NCBI RefSeq assembly: GCF_000687165.1
Contig: NZ_JMKU01000002.1
Coordinates: 124,001 to 188,000 of the forward strand
Origin: Paracidovorax oryzae ATCC 19882
GTDB taxonomy: Bacteria > Pseudomonadota > Gammaproteobacteria > Burkholderiales > Burkholderiaceae_C
Length of the DNA stretch: 64,000 nucleotides
Direction: 5' to 3'
The position numbers and the translations under genes are program-made. The notes under the pieces are model-generated. The model ran no database searches. It saw nothing but the letters and a program-made list of their open reading frames with translations, and was not told where the DNA came from. Shown here piece after piece: positions 1-8,013 of the stretch; the stretch's first letter is position 1, and every line of letters begins with the position of its first letter.

Positions 1-723
1 GTGGAACTGGCCCACGCTGGCGGTGGAGAAGGGCACGTCGAAGCCGTCGAAACGTGGCTCCTCGCGCTCGAAGCCCTCGGCCATGTCGCGCACGCGGCCC
101 ACCACGCGCGCGGCCATCTCGATCGCATTCACCGAATGCGGCGTGAGCGAGGAGTGCGCCTCCTTGCCGCGCACGCAGCAGCGGTAGCGGTACACCCCCT
201 TGTGCGCGATGGCCGGCACCATGTCGGTGGGTTCGCCCACGATGCAGGCCAGGGGCCGCACGCCGGCATCGCGCAGGTCGGCGATGAGCTCGCGCGCGCC
301 GAAGCAGCCCACTTCCTCGTCGTAGCTGAAGGCGTAGTGGATGGCGAAGGGCGCGTCGCTCTCCAGGAACTGGCGCGCCTGCGACAGCGCGATGGCGATG
401 AAGGCCTTCATGTCGGCGCTGCCCCGGCCGTAGAGCCGGCCGTCCTGCACCGTGGCCGAGAGCGGGTCCATGCTCCAGTCCTGGCCATCCCAGGGCACGG
501 TGTCGGTGTGGCCCGAGAGGATGATGCCCGCGGGCTTGCCCTCGCCCAGGGTGGCGAACAGATTGGCCTTGGTCTTGCTTGCGTCGTAGGTCAGCCGGCA
601 CTTCACGCCGAGGCGATCCAATTCCGTGCGGATGAAATCGATGAGCTCCAGGTTGGAGCGGTGGCTCACGGTGTTCATGCGCACCAGGGCCTGGGCGAGC
701 GAGAGGGCGTGTTCTGACAGCAT
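1..723 (-). CDS. argE: Acetylornithine deacetylase, 3' end cut by window edge
   Basis: M20-family deacetylase that removes the acetyl group from N2-acetylornithine to give ornithine in arginine synthesis; cytoplasmic. The 241 visible codons start at the ATG complementary to 721-723 (MLSEHALSLAQALVRMNTVS) and run off the left edge without a stop. The metal-site motifs are present: SGHTDTVPW (His-x-Asp), GRGSADMKAF (bridging Asp) and SYDEEVGCFG with the paired glutamates that hold the general base and a metal. The C-terminal lid and last metal ligand lie outside the window. It is divergent from the M20D amidohydrolase at 802, with 78 bp between the start codons. The closely related succinyl-diaminopimelate desuccinylase is a possible alternative, but the SGHTDTVPW and YDEEVGCFGAR strings fit ArgE better. 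Confidence 0.88.
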   Translation of the reverse strand, partial: MLSEHALSLAQALVRMNTVSHRSNLELIDFIRTELDRLGVKCRLTYDASKTKANLFATLGEGKPAGIILSGHTDTVPWDGQDWSMDPLSATVQDGRLYGRGSADMKAFIAIALSQARQFLESDAPFAIHYAFSYDEEVGCFGARELIADLRDAGVRPLACIVGEPTDMVPAIAHKGVYRYRCCVRGKEAHSSLTPHSVNAIEMAARVVGRVRDMAEGFEREEPRFDGFDVPFSTASVGQFH

Positions 724-801
724 CGTGGGGGTGTGGAATAACCCTGTCTGGTGCACGTGCGGAGGCAGGGCTAGACTCTCCGGACCAAGGAAGCACCCAT
801 T

Positions 802-2013
802 ATGAAACTCATCGACTCCATCGTCACCGAGGCGGCATCCATCGCCGCCGTGCGCCGCGACATCCATGCGCACCCCGAGCTGTGCTTCGAGGAAGTGCGC
901 ACGGCCGACATCGTGGCCGCCAAGCTCGCCGAATGGGGCATCCCGATGCATCGTGGGCTGGGCAAGACGGGCGTGGTGGGCATCGTGCACGGCCGCGACG
1001 GCGGCGCCTCGGGCCGCGCGGTGGGCCTGCGCGCCGACATGGACGCGCTGCCCATCACCGAGTTCAACACCTTCTCGCACGCCAGCACCCACCCCGGCAA
1101 GATGCACGCCTGCGGGCACGACGGCCACACGGCCATGCTGCTCGGCGCGGCCCAGCATTTCGCGAAGCACCGCGATTTCGACGGCACCGTGTACCTGATC
1201 TTCCAGCCGGCGGAAGAGGGCGGCGGCGGCGCGCGCGTGATGATCGAGGACGGGCTCTTCACCCAGTTCCCGATGGAGGCCGTGTTCGGCATGCACAACT
1301 GGCCCGGCATGCGCGCCGGCCAGTTCGCGGTCAGCCCCGGCCCCGTCATGGCCTCGTCCAACGAGTTCAGGATCGTCATCCGCGGCAAGGGCAGCCATGC
1401 CGCCATGCCGCACATGGGCATCGACCCGGTGCCCGTGGCCTGCCAGATGGTGCAGGCGTTCCAGAACATCATCAGCCGCAACAAGAAGCCGGTCGATGCC
1501 GGCGTGATCTCGGTCACCATGATCCACACCGGCGAGGCCACCAACGTGGTGCCCGACAGCTGCGAACTGCAGGGCACGGTGCGCACCTTCACGCTGGAAG
1601 TGCTCGACATGATCGAGCAACGCATGAAGCAGGTGGCCGAGCACACCTGCGCCGCCCACGAAGCCACCTGCGAGTTCGAGTTCCACCGCAACTACCCGCC
1701 CACCGTGAACGCGCCGGCCGAGGCCGCGTTCGCGCGCCGCGTGATGGAAGGCATCGTGGGCGCGGAGCACGTCTCCCCGCAGGAGCCCACCATGGGCGCG
1801 GAGGATTTCGCGTTCATGCTGCAGGCCAGGCCCGGCGCCTACTGCTTCATCGGCAACGGCGAAGGCACGCACCGCGAGATGGGCCATGGCGGCGGCCCCT
1901 GCACGCTGCACAACCCGAGCTACGACTTCAACGACGACCTGCTCCCGCTGGGCGCCACCTACTGGGTGGAACTGGCCCGGCAGTGGCTGTCGTCGCCGCG
2001 GCCCGCCGCCTGA
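802..2013 (+). CDS. M20D-family amidohydrolase (hippurate hydrolase-like)
   Basis: A 403-residue metal-dependent amidohydrolase of the hippurate / N-acyl-amino-acid hydrolase group, which cleaves an amide bond between an acyl group and an amino acid. The family's metal ligands are visible: MHACGHDGH near residue 100 (Cys and His ligands), QPAEEGGGG near 135 (catalytic Glu followed by a Glu ligand), MHNWPG near 160 and the distal His in the last 40 residues (CTLHNPS). The dimerisation domain sits at about 185-300 (FRIVIRGKGSHAAMPH). AAGGAAG lies 8 nt before the ATG and supports this start. No signal peptide is seen, so it should be cytoplasmic. The natural substrate cannot be told from sequence; N-acetyl- or N-benzoyl-amino acids and indole-acetyl amino acids are all used by relatives. 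Confidence 0.85.
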   Translation: MKLIDSIVTEAASIAAVRRDIHAHPELCFEEVRTADIVAAKLAEWGIPMHRGLGKTGVVGIVHGRDGGASGRAVGLRADMDALPITEFNTFSHASTHPGKMHACGHDGHTAMLLGAAQHFAKHRDFDGTVYLIFQPAEEGGGGARVMIEDGLFTQFPMEAVFGMHNWPGMRAGQFAVSPGPVMASSNEFRIVIRGKGSHAAMPHMGIDPVPVACQMVQAFQNIISRNKKPVDAGVISVTMIHTGEATNVVPDSCELQGTVRTFTLEVLDMIEQRMKQVAEHTCAAHEATCEFEFHRNYPPTVNAPAEAAFARRVMEGIVGAEHVSPQEPTMGAEDFAFMLQARPGAYCFIGNGEGTHREMGHGGGPCTLHNPSYDFNDDLLPLGATYWVELARQWLSSPRPAA

Positions 2014-2176
2014 CGCCTGGCACCGGGCGCGCCACGGCCTGCATGCCGGGCCGCGGCGCGTCTCTTTCGGCCCGCCTCCCCCGTCGCCCCTTTCCTGCCG
2101 CGGCTGCGGGCAGTGCCTGCGCTTTCCGCTCCTGCCGCCTCTTCCGTCCGTCATATTTCCCCAGGAATCTCCCAGG

Positions 2177-3280
2177 ATGATCGTCCCTGCGCACGCGTTT
2201 TCTTCCACCTATGCGCAGGCCCGCGCACGGTTCCTCGATGCGGCGGCCACGGCCGGCCTCGCGGTGGAGTCGCATCCACATCCGCTGCCGGGCCGCGAAG
2301 GCGAGGCGCTGGCGATGGACGTGGTGCGCGACGGGCCGGCCGATGCGCACCGCCTGCTCATCCTGAGCAGCGCCTGCCACGGCGTGGAAGGCCATTGCGG
2401 CAGCGGGGTGCAGGTGGTCGCGCTGCACGACGCGGCGTGGCGCGCGCGGGCCCGGGATGCGGGGCTGGCGGTGCTCTACATCCACGGGCTGAATCCGCAC
2501 GGCTTCTCGCACACGCGCCGCGCCACGCACGAGAACGTGGACCTGAACCGCAATTTCCAGGATTTCGGCCGCCCCCTGCCGGTCAACGAGGCCTACCGCG
2601 ATGTCGCGCCGCTGCTGCTGCCGGCCCGGTGGCCTCCGTCGCCGGAGAACGAGCGCGCCGTGGCCGCGTTCATCGCCGAGCGCGGCAAAGCGGCCTGGCA
2701 GGCCGCCATCACCGCGGGGCAGCACGAGTTCCCGCAAGGCCTGTTCTTCGGCGGCACCGGGCCCACCTGGAGCAACCGCACCCTGCGGCGCGTGCTGCGC
2801 GCGCACGGTGCGGGCGCGCGGCACATCGGCTGGATCGACCTGCACACGGGCCTCGGGCCGAGCGGCCATGGCGAGCGCATCTACGCCGGCCGCAACGAGG
2901 CCTCCGCCATCGCGCGTGCACGGGCCTGGTGGGGCGGGGGCGGCACCACGCCGGTCACGTCGATCTACGATGGCTCGTCGAGCTCAGCCCTCCTCACCGG
3001 GCTCATGTGGAACAGCGTGTACGAAGAGTGCCCGCAGGCCGAAATGACCGGCATCGCGCTCGAATACGGCACCGTGCCCATCCTGGAGGTGCTGCAGGCC
3101 CTGCGTGCCGACCACTGGCTGCACCAGCACCCCGAGGCGCCCTCCGGCCAGGCGGAGGCGATCCGGCAGCAGGTGCTGGCCGCGTTCTACACCGACACGC
3201 CGGCGTGGAAGGCGCGCATTGTCGAGCAGGCGCGCGAGGCGCTGCTGCAGGCCGCCGACGGCCTGGCCGGCCGGCCCTGA
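2177..3280 (+). CDS. DUF2817 (M14-like) zinc hydrolase
   Basis: A 367-residue protein of the DUF2817 family, distantly related to M14 zinc carboxypeptidases. The zinc-site pattern HxxE appears as SSACHGVEGHCGSG (His68, Glu71), followed by NVDLNRNF near residue 125 (substrate carboxylate-binding Asn-Arg in M14 enzymes) and the third ligand His in WIDLHTGLGPSGHGE near 217. The ATG at 2177 was chosen because AGGA precedes it by about 10 nt and the family's usual N-terminus starts there; the reading frame is open further upstream but overlaps the preceding gene. It follows the M20D amidohydrolase after 163 bp. No signal peptide is seen. The substrate is unknown; a peptide or amide is likely, given the neighbours. 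Confidence 0.8.
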   Translation: MIVPAHAFSSTYAQARARFLDAAATAGLAVESHPHPLPGREGEALAMDVVRDGPADAHRLLILSSACHGVEGHCGSGVQVVALHDAAWRARARDAGLAVLYIHGLNPHGFSHTRRATHENVDLNRNFQDFGRPLPVNEAYRDVAPLLLPARWPPSPENERAVAAFIAERGKAAWQAAITAGQHEFPQGLFFGGTGPTWSNRTLRRVLRAHGAGARHIGWIDLHTGLGPSGHGERIYAGRNEASAIARARAWWGGGGTTPVTSIYDGSSSSALLTGLMWNSVYEECPQAEMTGIALEYGTVPILEVLQALRADHWLHQHPEAPSGQAEAIRQQVLAAFYTDTPAWKARIVEQAREALLQAADGLAGRP

Positions 3281-3492
3281 CGGCTGCGCGGCCCTGTCCC
3301 GCGGGATGGGCGAAAGGCACGGCCTACAGCGATTTTCGTCACGCGCCTGCCGCCGTGTCGCGCATGCCCCCCTGGTTTTTTCGCAAATTCTTGCAAACAA
3401 TGTCGAAACACCAACCATATCGGCAGTGACCGGGGCGGGAGAGGGCGCTCCGGAACACCACACGGCCGTTCACCGTGACGGGAGGAGCATCC

Positions 3493-5319
3493 ATGGCAGG
3501 GCAAGCAAGGGGCGGCTGGACAATGGCGCGACGTCTGGCGGCGATCAACGCGCTCATCTTCGTACTGCTGGCGGTCGCGGCCGTCTCGATCTGGACCATG
3601 ATGGAGCGGCTCAGCCACGATGCCGAGGTGGTCCGCGCGTACAACGTTCCCCAGCTGCAGCGCATCGCCGAGCTGGAGCTGAACGTCACGCGGGTCTCGC
3701 TGCAGCTGCGGCACGCCATCCTCTCGCGCACGCCCGAGGAACTCAACGCCACCCTGGCCGACATCGCGGCAAAGCGCACCCTGCTGCAGAAGACGCTGAA
3801 GGATTTCGGGGACAACATGATCTCCGACGACGGTCGCCAGGCCTATGCCCCGATACCGGCGCTCATGGACGAGTTCTGGGCCACCGGCACCGACAACATC
3901 CAGCTCATCCAGGCCGGCCGCAAGGATGAGGCGTTCGCCATGCTCGTGGACCGCACGATCCCCGCGCGCAACCGCCTGCTGGCGCCGCTCGGGAAGGAGA
4001 AGGAGCGCCAGGGCGAACGCCTGACCGACCGCATCAACGACGTGCAGGAACTGGCCAAGACCGACCGCAACCTCGCCACGATCGCGGTGCTGATCGTGGT
4101 GGCCTGTCTCGCCGGGCTGAGCTGGTACCTGAGATCCGTCGTGCGCCAGCTGGGTGCGGACCCGCCCGACCTCAAGCGGGTGGCCCTGGCCGTGGCGGGG
4201 GGCAACCTGGCCGTGGACGTGCCGGTGCGCGCGCGGGACGGCGCCAGCGTGATGGCCGGCCTGGGCTCGATGCGCGACCGCCTCGCGGCCGTCGTGACCA
4301 CCGTGCGGTCCAGTTCCGAGAGCGTCTCCTCCGCCAGCCGCGAGATCGCGGCGGGCAACCACGACCTGTCCGCCCGCACCGAGCGGCAGGCCTCCGCACT
4401 CGAGCAGACCGCCGCATCCATGGAAGAGCTCGGCTCGACCGTGCGCCGCAACGCCGACAGCGCGCGCCGCGCCAACGAACTGGCCCAGGCCGCCTCCAGC
4501 GTGGCGGCCGATGGCGGTACCGTCGTCGCGCAGGTGGTGGACACGATGAAGGAGATCCAGGACAGCAGCCGGCAGATCGGCGACATCATCGGCGTGATCG
4601 ACGGCATCGCCTTCCAGACCAACATCCTCGCGCTGAACGCGGCCGTGGAGGCCGCGCGCGCCGGCGAGCAGGGCCGCGGATTCGCCGTGGTGGCGGCCGA
4701 GGTGCGCACCCTCGCGCAGCGCAGCGCCACGGCGGCCAAGGAAATCAAGGAGCTCATCACCGGCAGCGTCGAGCGCGTGGGCCGCGGCAGCGAGCTCGTG
4801 GACCGGGCGGGGGCCACCATGACGGAAGTCGTCGCCTCGATCCGCCGTGCCACCGACCTGATGGGCGAGATCAGCGCCTCCAGCGCCGAGCAGAGCCAGG
4901 GCGTGGACCAGATCGCCGAAGCCATCACCCACGTGGACCAGGCCACGCAGCAGAACGCCGCCCTGGTGGAGCAGATGGCCGCAGCGGCCAGCAGCCTGAG
5001 CACCCAGGCGGCCGAACTGGTGCGTGCCGTGGAGGTGTTCCAGCTGGCGCGCGCATCGGCCGTGGCGCCGCACCATGCACCGCCCGCCGGGCCGCCGGCA
5101 GCCTCCCCCCGAGCCGCGCCGGCCGCGCCGCGCAGTCCGGTGGCGGTGCCGGCCCCTTCCGCGGCACGGGCGGTGCATCCGCCACGGCCCGTGCCGTCCC
5201 TGCCCGGCCGGACGGCGGGCAAGCCGCCGGCCGCCTCCGCCCCTCCGGCGCCCGCTGCCCGCCCGGCCCCGGCCGCCAGCCCCGCTGCGGGTGGCTCGGA
5301 CGACTGGGAGATGTTTTGA
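3493..5319 (+). CDS. Methyl-accepting chemotaxis protein with CheR-docking tail
   Basis: A 608-residue transmembrane chemoreceptor. TM1 is at about 10-32 ([20 protein letters not shown]), the periplasmic four-helix sensor spans about 33-195 and TM2 about 196-216. A HAMP domain and the long cytoplasmic coiled coil follow. The hairpin tip is [34 protein letters not shown], shown here only as the diagnostic [18 protein letters not shown]. Glutamine/glutamate methylation segments flank it ([17 protein letters not shown]). After about residue 520 comes an 80-residue Pro/Ala-rich linker that ends in DDWEMF, resembling the NWETF tail that tethers CheR and CheB. The ATG at 3493 has GGGAGGAG 5 nt upstream. 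The ligand is unknown. No che genes are nearby. Confidence 0.93.
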   Translation: MAGQARGGWTMARRLAAINALIFVLLAVAAVSIWTMMERLSHDAEVVRAYNVPQLQRIAELELNVTRVSLQLRHAILSRTPEELNATLADIAAKRTLLQKTLKDFGDNMISDDGRQAYAPIPALMDEFWATGTDNIQLIQAGRKDEAFAMLVDRTIPARNRLLAPLGKEKERQGERLTDRINDVQELAKTDRNLATIAVLIVVACLAGLSWYLRSVVRQLGADPPDLKRVALAVAGGNLAVDVPVRARDGASVMAGLGSMRDRLAAVVTTVRSSSESVSSASREIAAGNHDLSARTERQASALEQTAASMEELGSTVRRNADSARRANELAQAASSVAADGGTVVAQVVDTMKEIQDSSRQIGDIIGVIDGIAFQTNILALNAAVEAARAGEQGRGFAVVAAEVRTLAQRSATAAKEIKELITGSVERVGRGSELVDRAGATMTEVVASIRRATDLMGEISASSAEQSQGVDQIAEAITHVDQATQQNAALVEQMAAAASSLSTQAAELVRAVEVFQLARASAVAPHHAPPAGPPAASPRAAPAAPRSPVAVPAPSAARAVHPPRPVPSLPGRTAGKPPAASAPPAPAARPAPAASPAAGGSDDWEMF

Positions 5320-5368
5320 CAGGGGCGTCTAAGATACCCACTCCATCCACCCGGAGACACGCTTTCCC

Positions 5369-5623
5369 ATGTCCGACCTGAACGCCGCTTTCGAAGCCGC
5401 CGTGGCCCAGTCCAAGAACCTCAGCGAGCGCCCCGACAACCCGACGCTGCTCAAGATCTACGCACTCTACAAGCAGGCCACCGCGGGCGACAACGCGGAG
5501 GCCCGCCCCGGCTTCTCCGACGTCGTGGGCCGCGCCAAGTGGGACGCCTGGACCAAGCTCAAGGGCACGGACGGCGATGCCGCGAAGCAGCAGTACATCG
5601 ACCTGATCGAAACCCTGAGCTGA
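5369..5623 (+). CDS. Acyl-CoA-binding protein
   Basis: An 84-residue four-helix acyl-CoA-binding protein that holds medium- and long-chain acyl-CoA esters in the cytoplasm. The size is the usual one for the family. The diagnostic residues are present: the N-terminal helix MSDLNAAFEAAVAQSK, the YALYKQATAGD motif (Tyr and Lys that contact the CoA adenine and phosphate) and KWDAWTKLKG. It starts 49 bp after the chemoreceptor and converges on the aminopeptidase gene, whose stop lies 27 bp away. No clear Shine-Dalgarno is seen. ACBP is patchily distributed in bacteria but common in this family. Confidence 0.92.
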   Translation: MSDLNAAFEAAVAQSKNLSERPDNPTLLKIYALYKQATAGDNAEARPGFSDVVGRAKWDAWTKLKGTDGDAAKQQYIDLIETLS

Positions 5624-5650
5624 CCGCCGCCGCGCGGCGTCCGCCCCGCT

Positions 5651-6808
5651 TCAATCCGCGGCCGGCGGGGGCGCGGCGTCCCCGGACGCCGGCAGCGCGG
5701 CACGCAACTCCCGCTTCCGCTCGTCCGGCGGCAGCGCGGCCAGCCGGCGCACGGCCTGGTAGAACCGCGGCCAGTCGCCCCCCTCCCGCCGGAACAGCTC
5801 CTCGAACGCGGGCACGAGGTCGTCATAGGCCGCCTGCGCCCCAAAGGCCGCGTTGTTGGCTTCGGCCACCCAGCGGTCGTAGCCCGCGATCTGCGCGGGC
5901 TGCGTGCCCTGCGCCAGCCAGCCGGCACGCAGCCTGGCGTACCGGGTGCGGAATCGCTCCATCGCCTCGCGCTTGTGCTCCTGCAGCCCGGGCTGGCCCC
6001 CTTCCCCGGCAGACCGTGCATACAGTTCCGCCAACTGCTCGCGCGCGCCGCGGGCCAGCGCCCGGAACGCGGCGCGCCGTTCCTCGCCCAGCGCGTATTC
6101 GGCCCGGGCCTGCGGCGTGGCCCGCTCGGCCAGCCAGCGGGCCACGCCGAGCCGCTCCACCGCCGTGGCGAACGATTCGTTGAACATCGTGTCGCCGTTG
6201 GCATACACCACCTGGTGCGCCAGTTCGTGGAACAGCAGCCGCACGAAATCCCCCTCGGGCCAGCCGATGAACGTATTGAGCAGCGGGTCCCCGCCCAGCC
6301 AGTTGGTATAGCCCAGCGTGGAATAGGCGGGCACGCCGTACACGGCCGTCTCCAGCCCGCCGGCGGCGAGGCGCGCGGCTTCCGCCCGTGCGTCGCCTTC
6401 CGCGAAGTAGCCCCGGTACCCGATGCAGCCGGTGATCGGAAAGCACCAGGTGTGCAGCGTGAGCGAATCGGGCGGTGCGGCCACCACGTTCCAGACGGCG
6501 GCGCGGCGGCCCAGGTCGGCATAGCGGCGGTAGCTGGCGTTGTCGGGCAGGTGCAGTTCCGCGACCGCGAACGCACGTGCCTGCTGCGCGAGTTCCAGCC
6601 GGGCCCGCAGCGGCGCGGCGGTGCCCGGCCGCGCGATCCAGTCGTCCACCGGTTCCGCGGCGCGCATGATCTGCAGGTGGCCGCGCACCGATTGCCAGTA
6701 GTAGCCCAGCGTGTCGCCGGTATGGGCGCAGCCCGCGAGCAGGGCGCCTGCGAGGCCGGCGGCCGCGAGGCGCGCAGTGCGGGCAGTGGAGGGGATCAGG
6801 GAGGTCAT
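5651..6808 (-). CDS. Predicted lipoprotein aminopeptidase (PF10023 type)
   Basis: A 385-residue zinc peptidase of the family called predicted aminopeptidase (COG4324). The N-terminus is a lipoprotein signal with lipobox LAGC, lipidated Cys27, so the enzyme is probably anchored in the periplasm. The zinc motif HELAH is at 194-198, with the third ligand likely Glu211 (FNESFATAVE), a gluzincin arrangement. The region YRGYFAEGDA to GDPLLNTF is typical of the family. The C-terminal half is helical and Ala/Arg-rich. It is transcribed toward the ACBP gene and away from tag, with 103 bp between the two starts. Physiological substrates are not known. Confidence 0.85.
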   Translation of the reverse strand: MTSLIPSTARTARLAAAGLAGALLAGCAHTGDTLGYYWQSVRGHLQIMRAAEPVDDWIARPGTAAPLRARLELAQQARAFAVAELHLPDNASYRRYADLGRRAAVWNVVAAPPDSLTLHTWCFPITGCIGYRGYFAEGDARAEAARLAAGGLETAVYGVPAYSTLGYTNWLGGDPLLNTFIGWPEGDFVRLLFHELAHQVVYANGDTMFNESFATAVERLGVARWLAERATPQARAEYALGEERRAAFRALARGAREQLAELYARSAGEGGQPGLQEHKREAMERFRTRYARLRAGWLAQGTQPAQIAGYDRWVAEANNAAFGAQAAYDDLVPAFEELFRREGGDWPRFYQAVRRLAALPPDERKRELRAALPASGDAAPPPAAD

Positions 6809-6899
6809 GGGCGAGGAGGCGGGCGAAACGGACGGGAAACGGCCCGCAGGAGCACGGTGGAGTGTACGGAGCGGCGGCCGGTTCCCGGCTGCGGCTCCC

Positions 6900-6914
6900 T
6901 AGAATGGCGCCATG
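6900..6914 (+). promoter_or_regulatory. -10-like hexamer abutting the tag start
   Basis: TAGAAT at 6900-6905 lies 6 nt before the ATG at 6912. If it is the -10 element, transcription would begin at or next to the start codon, giving a leaderless mRNA. No Shine-Dalgarno and no recognisable -35 hexamer are present. The same spacing recurs before dapF, the Nudix-MBL gene, marR, the GHL10-like lipoprotein and rlmI. Confidence 0.4.
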
Positions 6915-7619
6915 CCCCATGCTCCCCTTGCGCCCGCTGCCGAGCCGGCGGCCACCGTGGCCGCCGCCCCCGCATTGCCCGAAGGGCTGTTCGCGGATGG
7001 CCCCGCCGAGCCCGCACGCTGCTTCTGGTGCCGCGCCACGCCGCTCTACCGCCACTACCATGACCATGAATGGGGTTTCCCGGTGAGCGACGACCGGCGC
7101 CTGTTCGAAAAGCTCTGCCTGGAGGGCTTCCAGGCGGGCCTGAGCTGGATCACCATCCTCAACAAGCGCGAAGCCTTCCGCGCGGGGTTCGCGAACTTCG
7201 ATGCCGAGCGCATGGCGGATTTCGACGAGGCCGACGTGGCGCGCCTGCTGGCCGACCCGGGCATCGTGCGCCACCGCGGCAAGATCGAGTCGGCCATCCG
7301 CAATGCGCGCCGCGTGCTGGAGCTGCGCCGTGAATTCGGCAGCCTGGCGCACTACGTGTGGCGCTTCGCACCGGCCGCGGCCGAGGGGCGGCCCGAGCGG
7401 CTCACGCTGGCGGCCGCGAAGTCGCTCACCACCGCGCCGGCCGCCGTGGCCCTGTCGAAGGACCTGAAGAAGCGCGGCTTCGGCTTCGTCGGGCCGACCA
7501 CGATGTACGCCTTCATGCAGGCCATGGGCCTGGTCAACGACCACATCGAGGGCTGCGCCACGCGTGAGGCGGCGCAGGCCGCGCGTGCCGCGTTCCAGGT
7601 GCCCGGGCCCGCGCGCTGA
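6912..7619 (+). CDS. tag: DNA-3-methyladenine glycosylase I
   Basis: A 235-residue base-excision enzyme that removes 3-methyladenine from alkylated DNA. After a non-conserved Ala/Pro-rich N-terminal extension of about 35 residues, the Tag fold starts with CFWC and HDHEWGFPV and ends with NDHIEGC. These supply the Cys, His, His, Cys zinc snap that joins the two ends of the protein. FEKLCLEGFQAGLSWITILNKR carries the residues that line the 3-methyladenine pocket, shown in part as GFQAGLSWITILNKR. ATG 6912 is used because no other start fits between it and CFWC. It is divergent from the aminopeptidase gene. Confidence 0.93.
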   Translation: MPHAPLAPAAEPAATVAAAPALPEGLFADGPAEPARCFWCRATPLYRHYHDHEWGFPVSDDRRLFEKLCLEGFQAGLSWITILNKREAFRAGFANFDAERMADFDEADVARLLADPGIVRHRGKIESAIRNARRVLELRREFGSLAHYVWRFAPAAAEGRPERLTLAAAKSLTTAPAAVALSKDLKKRGFGFVGPTTMYAFMQAMGLVNDHIEGCATREAAQAARAAFQVPGPAR

Positions 7620-7633
7620 ACGGCACCGCGCAC

Positions 7634-7658
7634 AAAAAAGCCCTCGCGCAGGAGGGCT
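7634..7658 (-). terminator. Rho-independent terminator of the small basic protein gene
   Basis: Perfect 7-bp stem: AGCCCTC at 7639-7645 pairs with GAGGGCT at 7652-7658, with a 6-nt loop. Six A residues at 7634-7639 form the U-run when read on the minus strand. It lies 50 nt after the stop of the 56-codon gene at 7708-7878. On the plus strand, downstream of tag, it lacks a U-run. Confidence 0.85.
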
Positions 7659-7707
7659 CGGGGGCGCAGGGCGGCCGCACGGGGCGCCGCCGCTGGAAAA
7701 GGGGGGC

Positions 7708-7878
7708 TCAGCCGCCCTTCTTGGAGCGCTTGCCGGGGTTCTTCTTGCTGCGCGTGGCGACGCCGCGCTCCAGGCTCACGCGCTGGCCGCGGCCGCCCGT
7801 GGGCAGGGACATGCCAGGCAGCGGCTTCGGCTGGGGGGTGCGCTTGCGGTCGGCTTCGGTAACGATCTTGTTGCCCAT
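7708..7878 (-). CDS. Small, very basic protein of unknown function
   Basis: A 56-residue protein beginning MGNKIVTEADRKRTPQPKPL, with a Gly/Arg middle (TGGRGQRVSLERG) and a Lys-rich tail (RSKKNPGKRSKKGG). AGGAG lies 8 nt before the ATG and a good terminator follows, so the gene has a complete expression unit of its own. I do not recognise the family. The charge and size suggest a nucleic-acid- or ribosome-associated protein, but this is only an inference. It sits between tag and the cyclopropane synthase gene, on the opposite strand to both. Confidence 0.75.
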   Translation of the reverse strand: MGNKIVTEADRKRTPQPKPLPGMSLPTGGRGQRVSLERGVATRSKKNPGKRSKKGG

Positions 7879-8013
7879 GGTGTGAGACTCCTGCTGGAAC
7901 GTGCTGTGAAAACCCTCTATTAAGCCATAGACGGGCCGCAGGGCGTTCTGGCGGCCGGGTTTGTAAGACAGTTGCCATTGACGCTCGCCATGGCGAGGTC
8001 CAACATCCGCCCC

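Noticed and set aside
5316-5335. TTGACA (5316-5321) and TAAGAT (5330-5335) before the acyl-CoA-binding protein gene, resembling a promoter
   Set aside because: The spacer is only 8 bp; no -10 with 16-18 bp spacing follows TTGACA.
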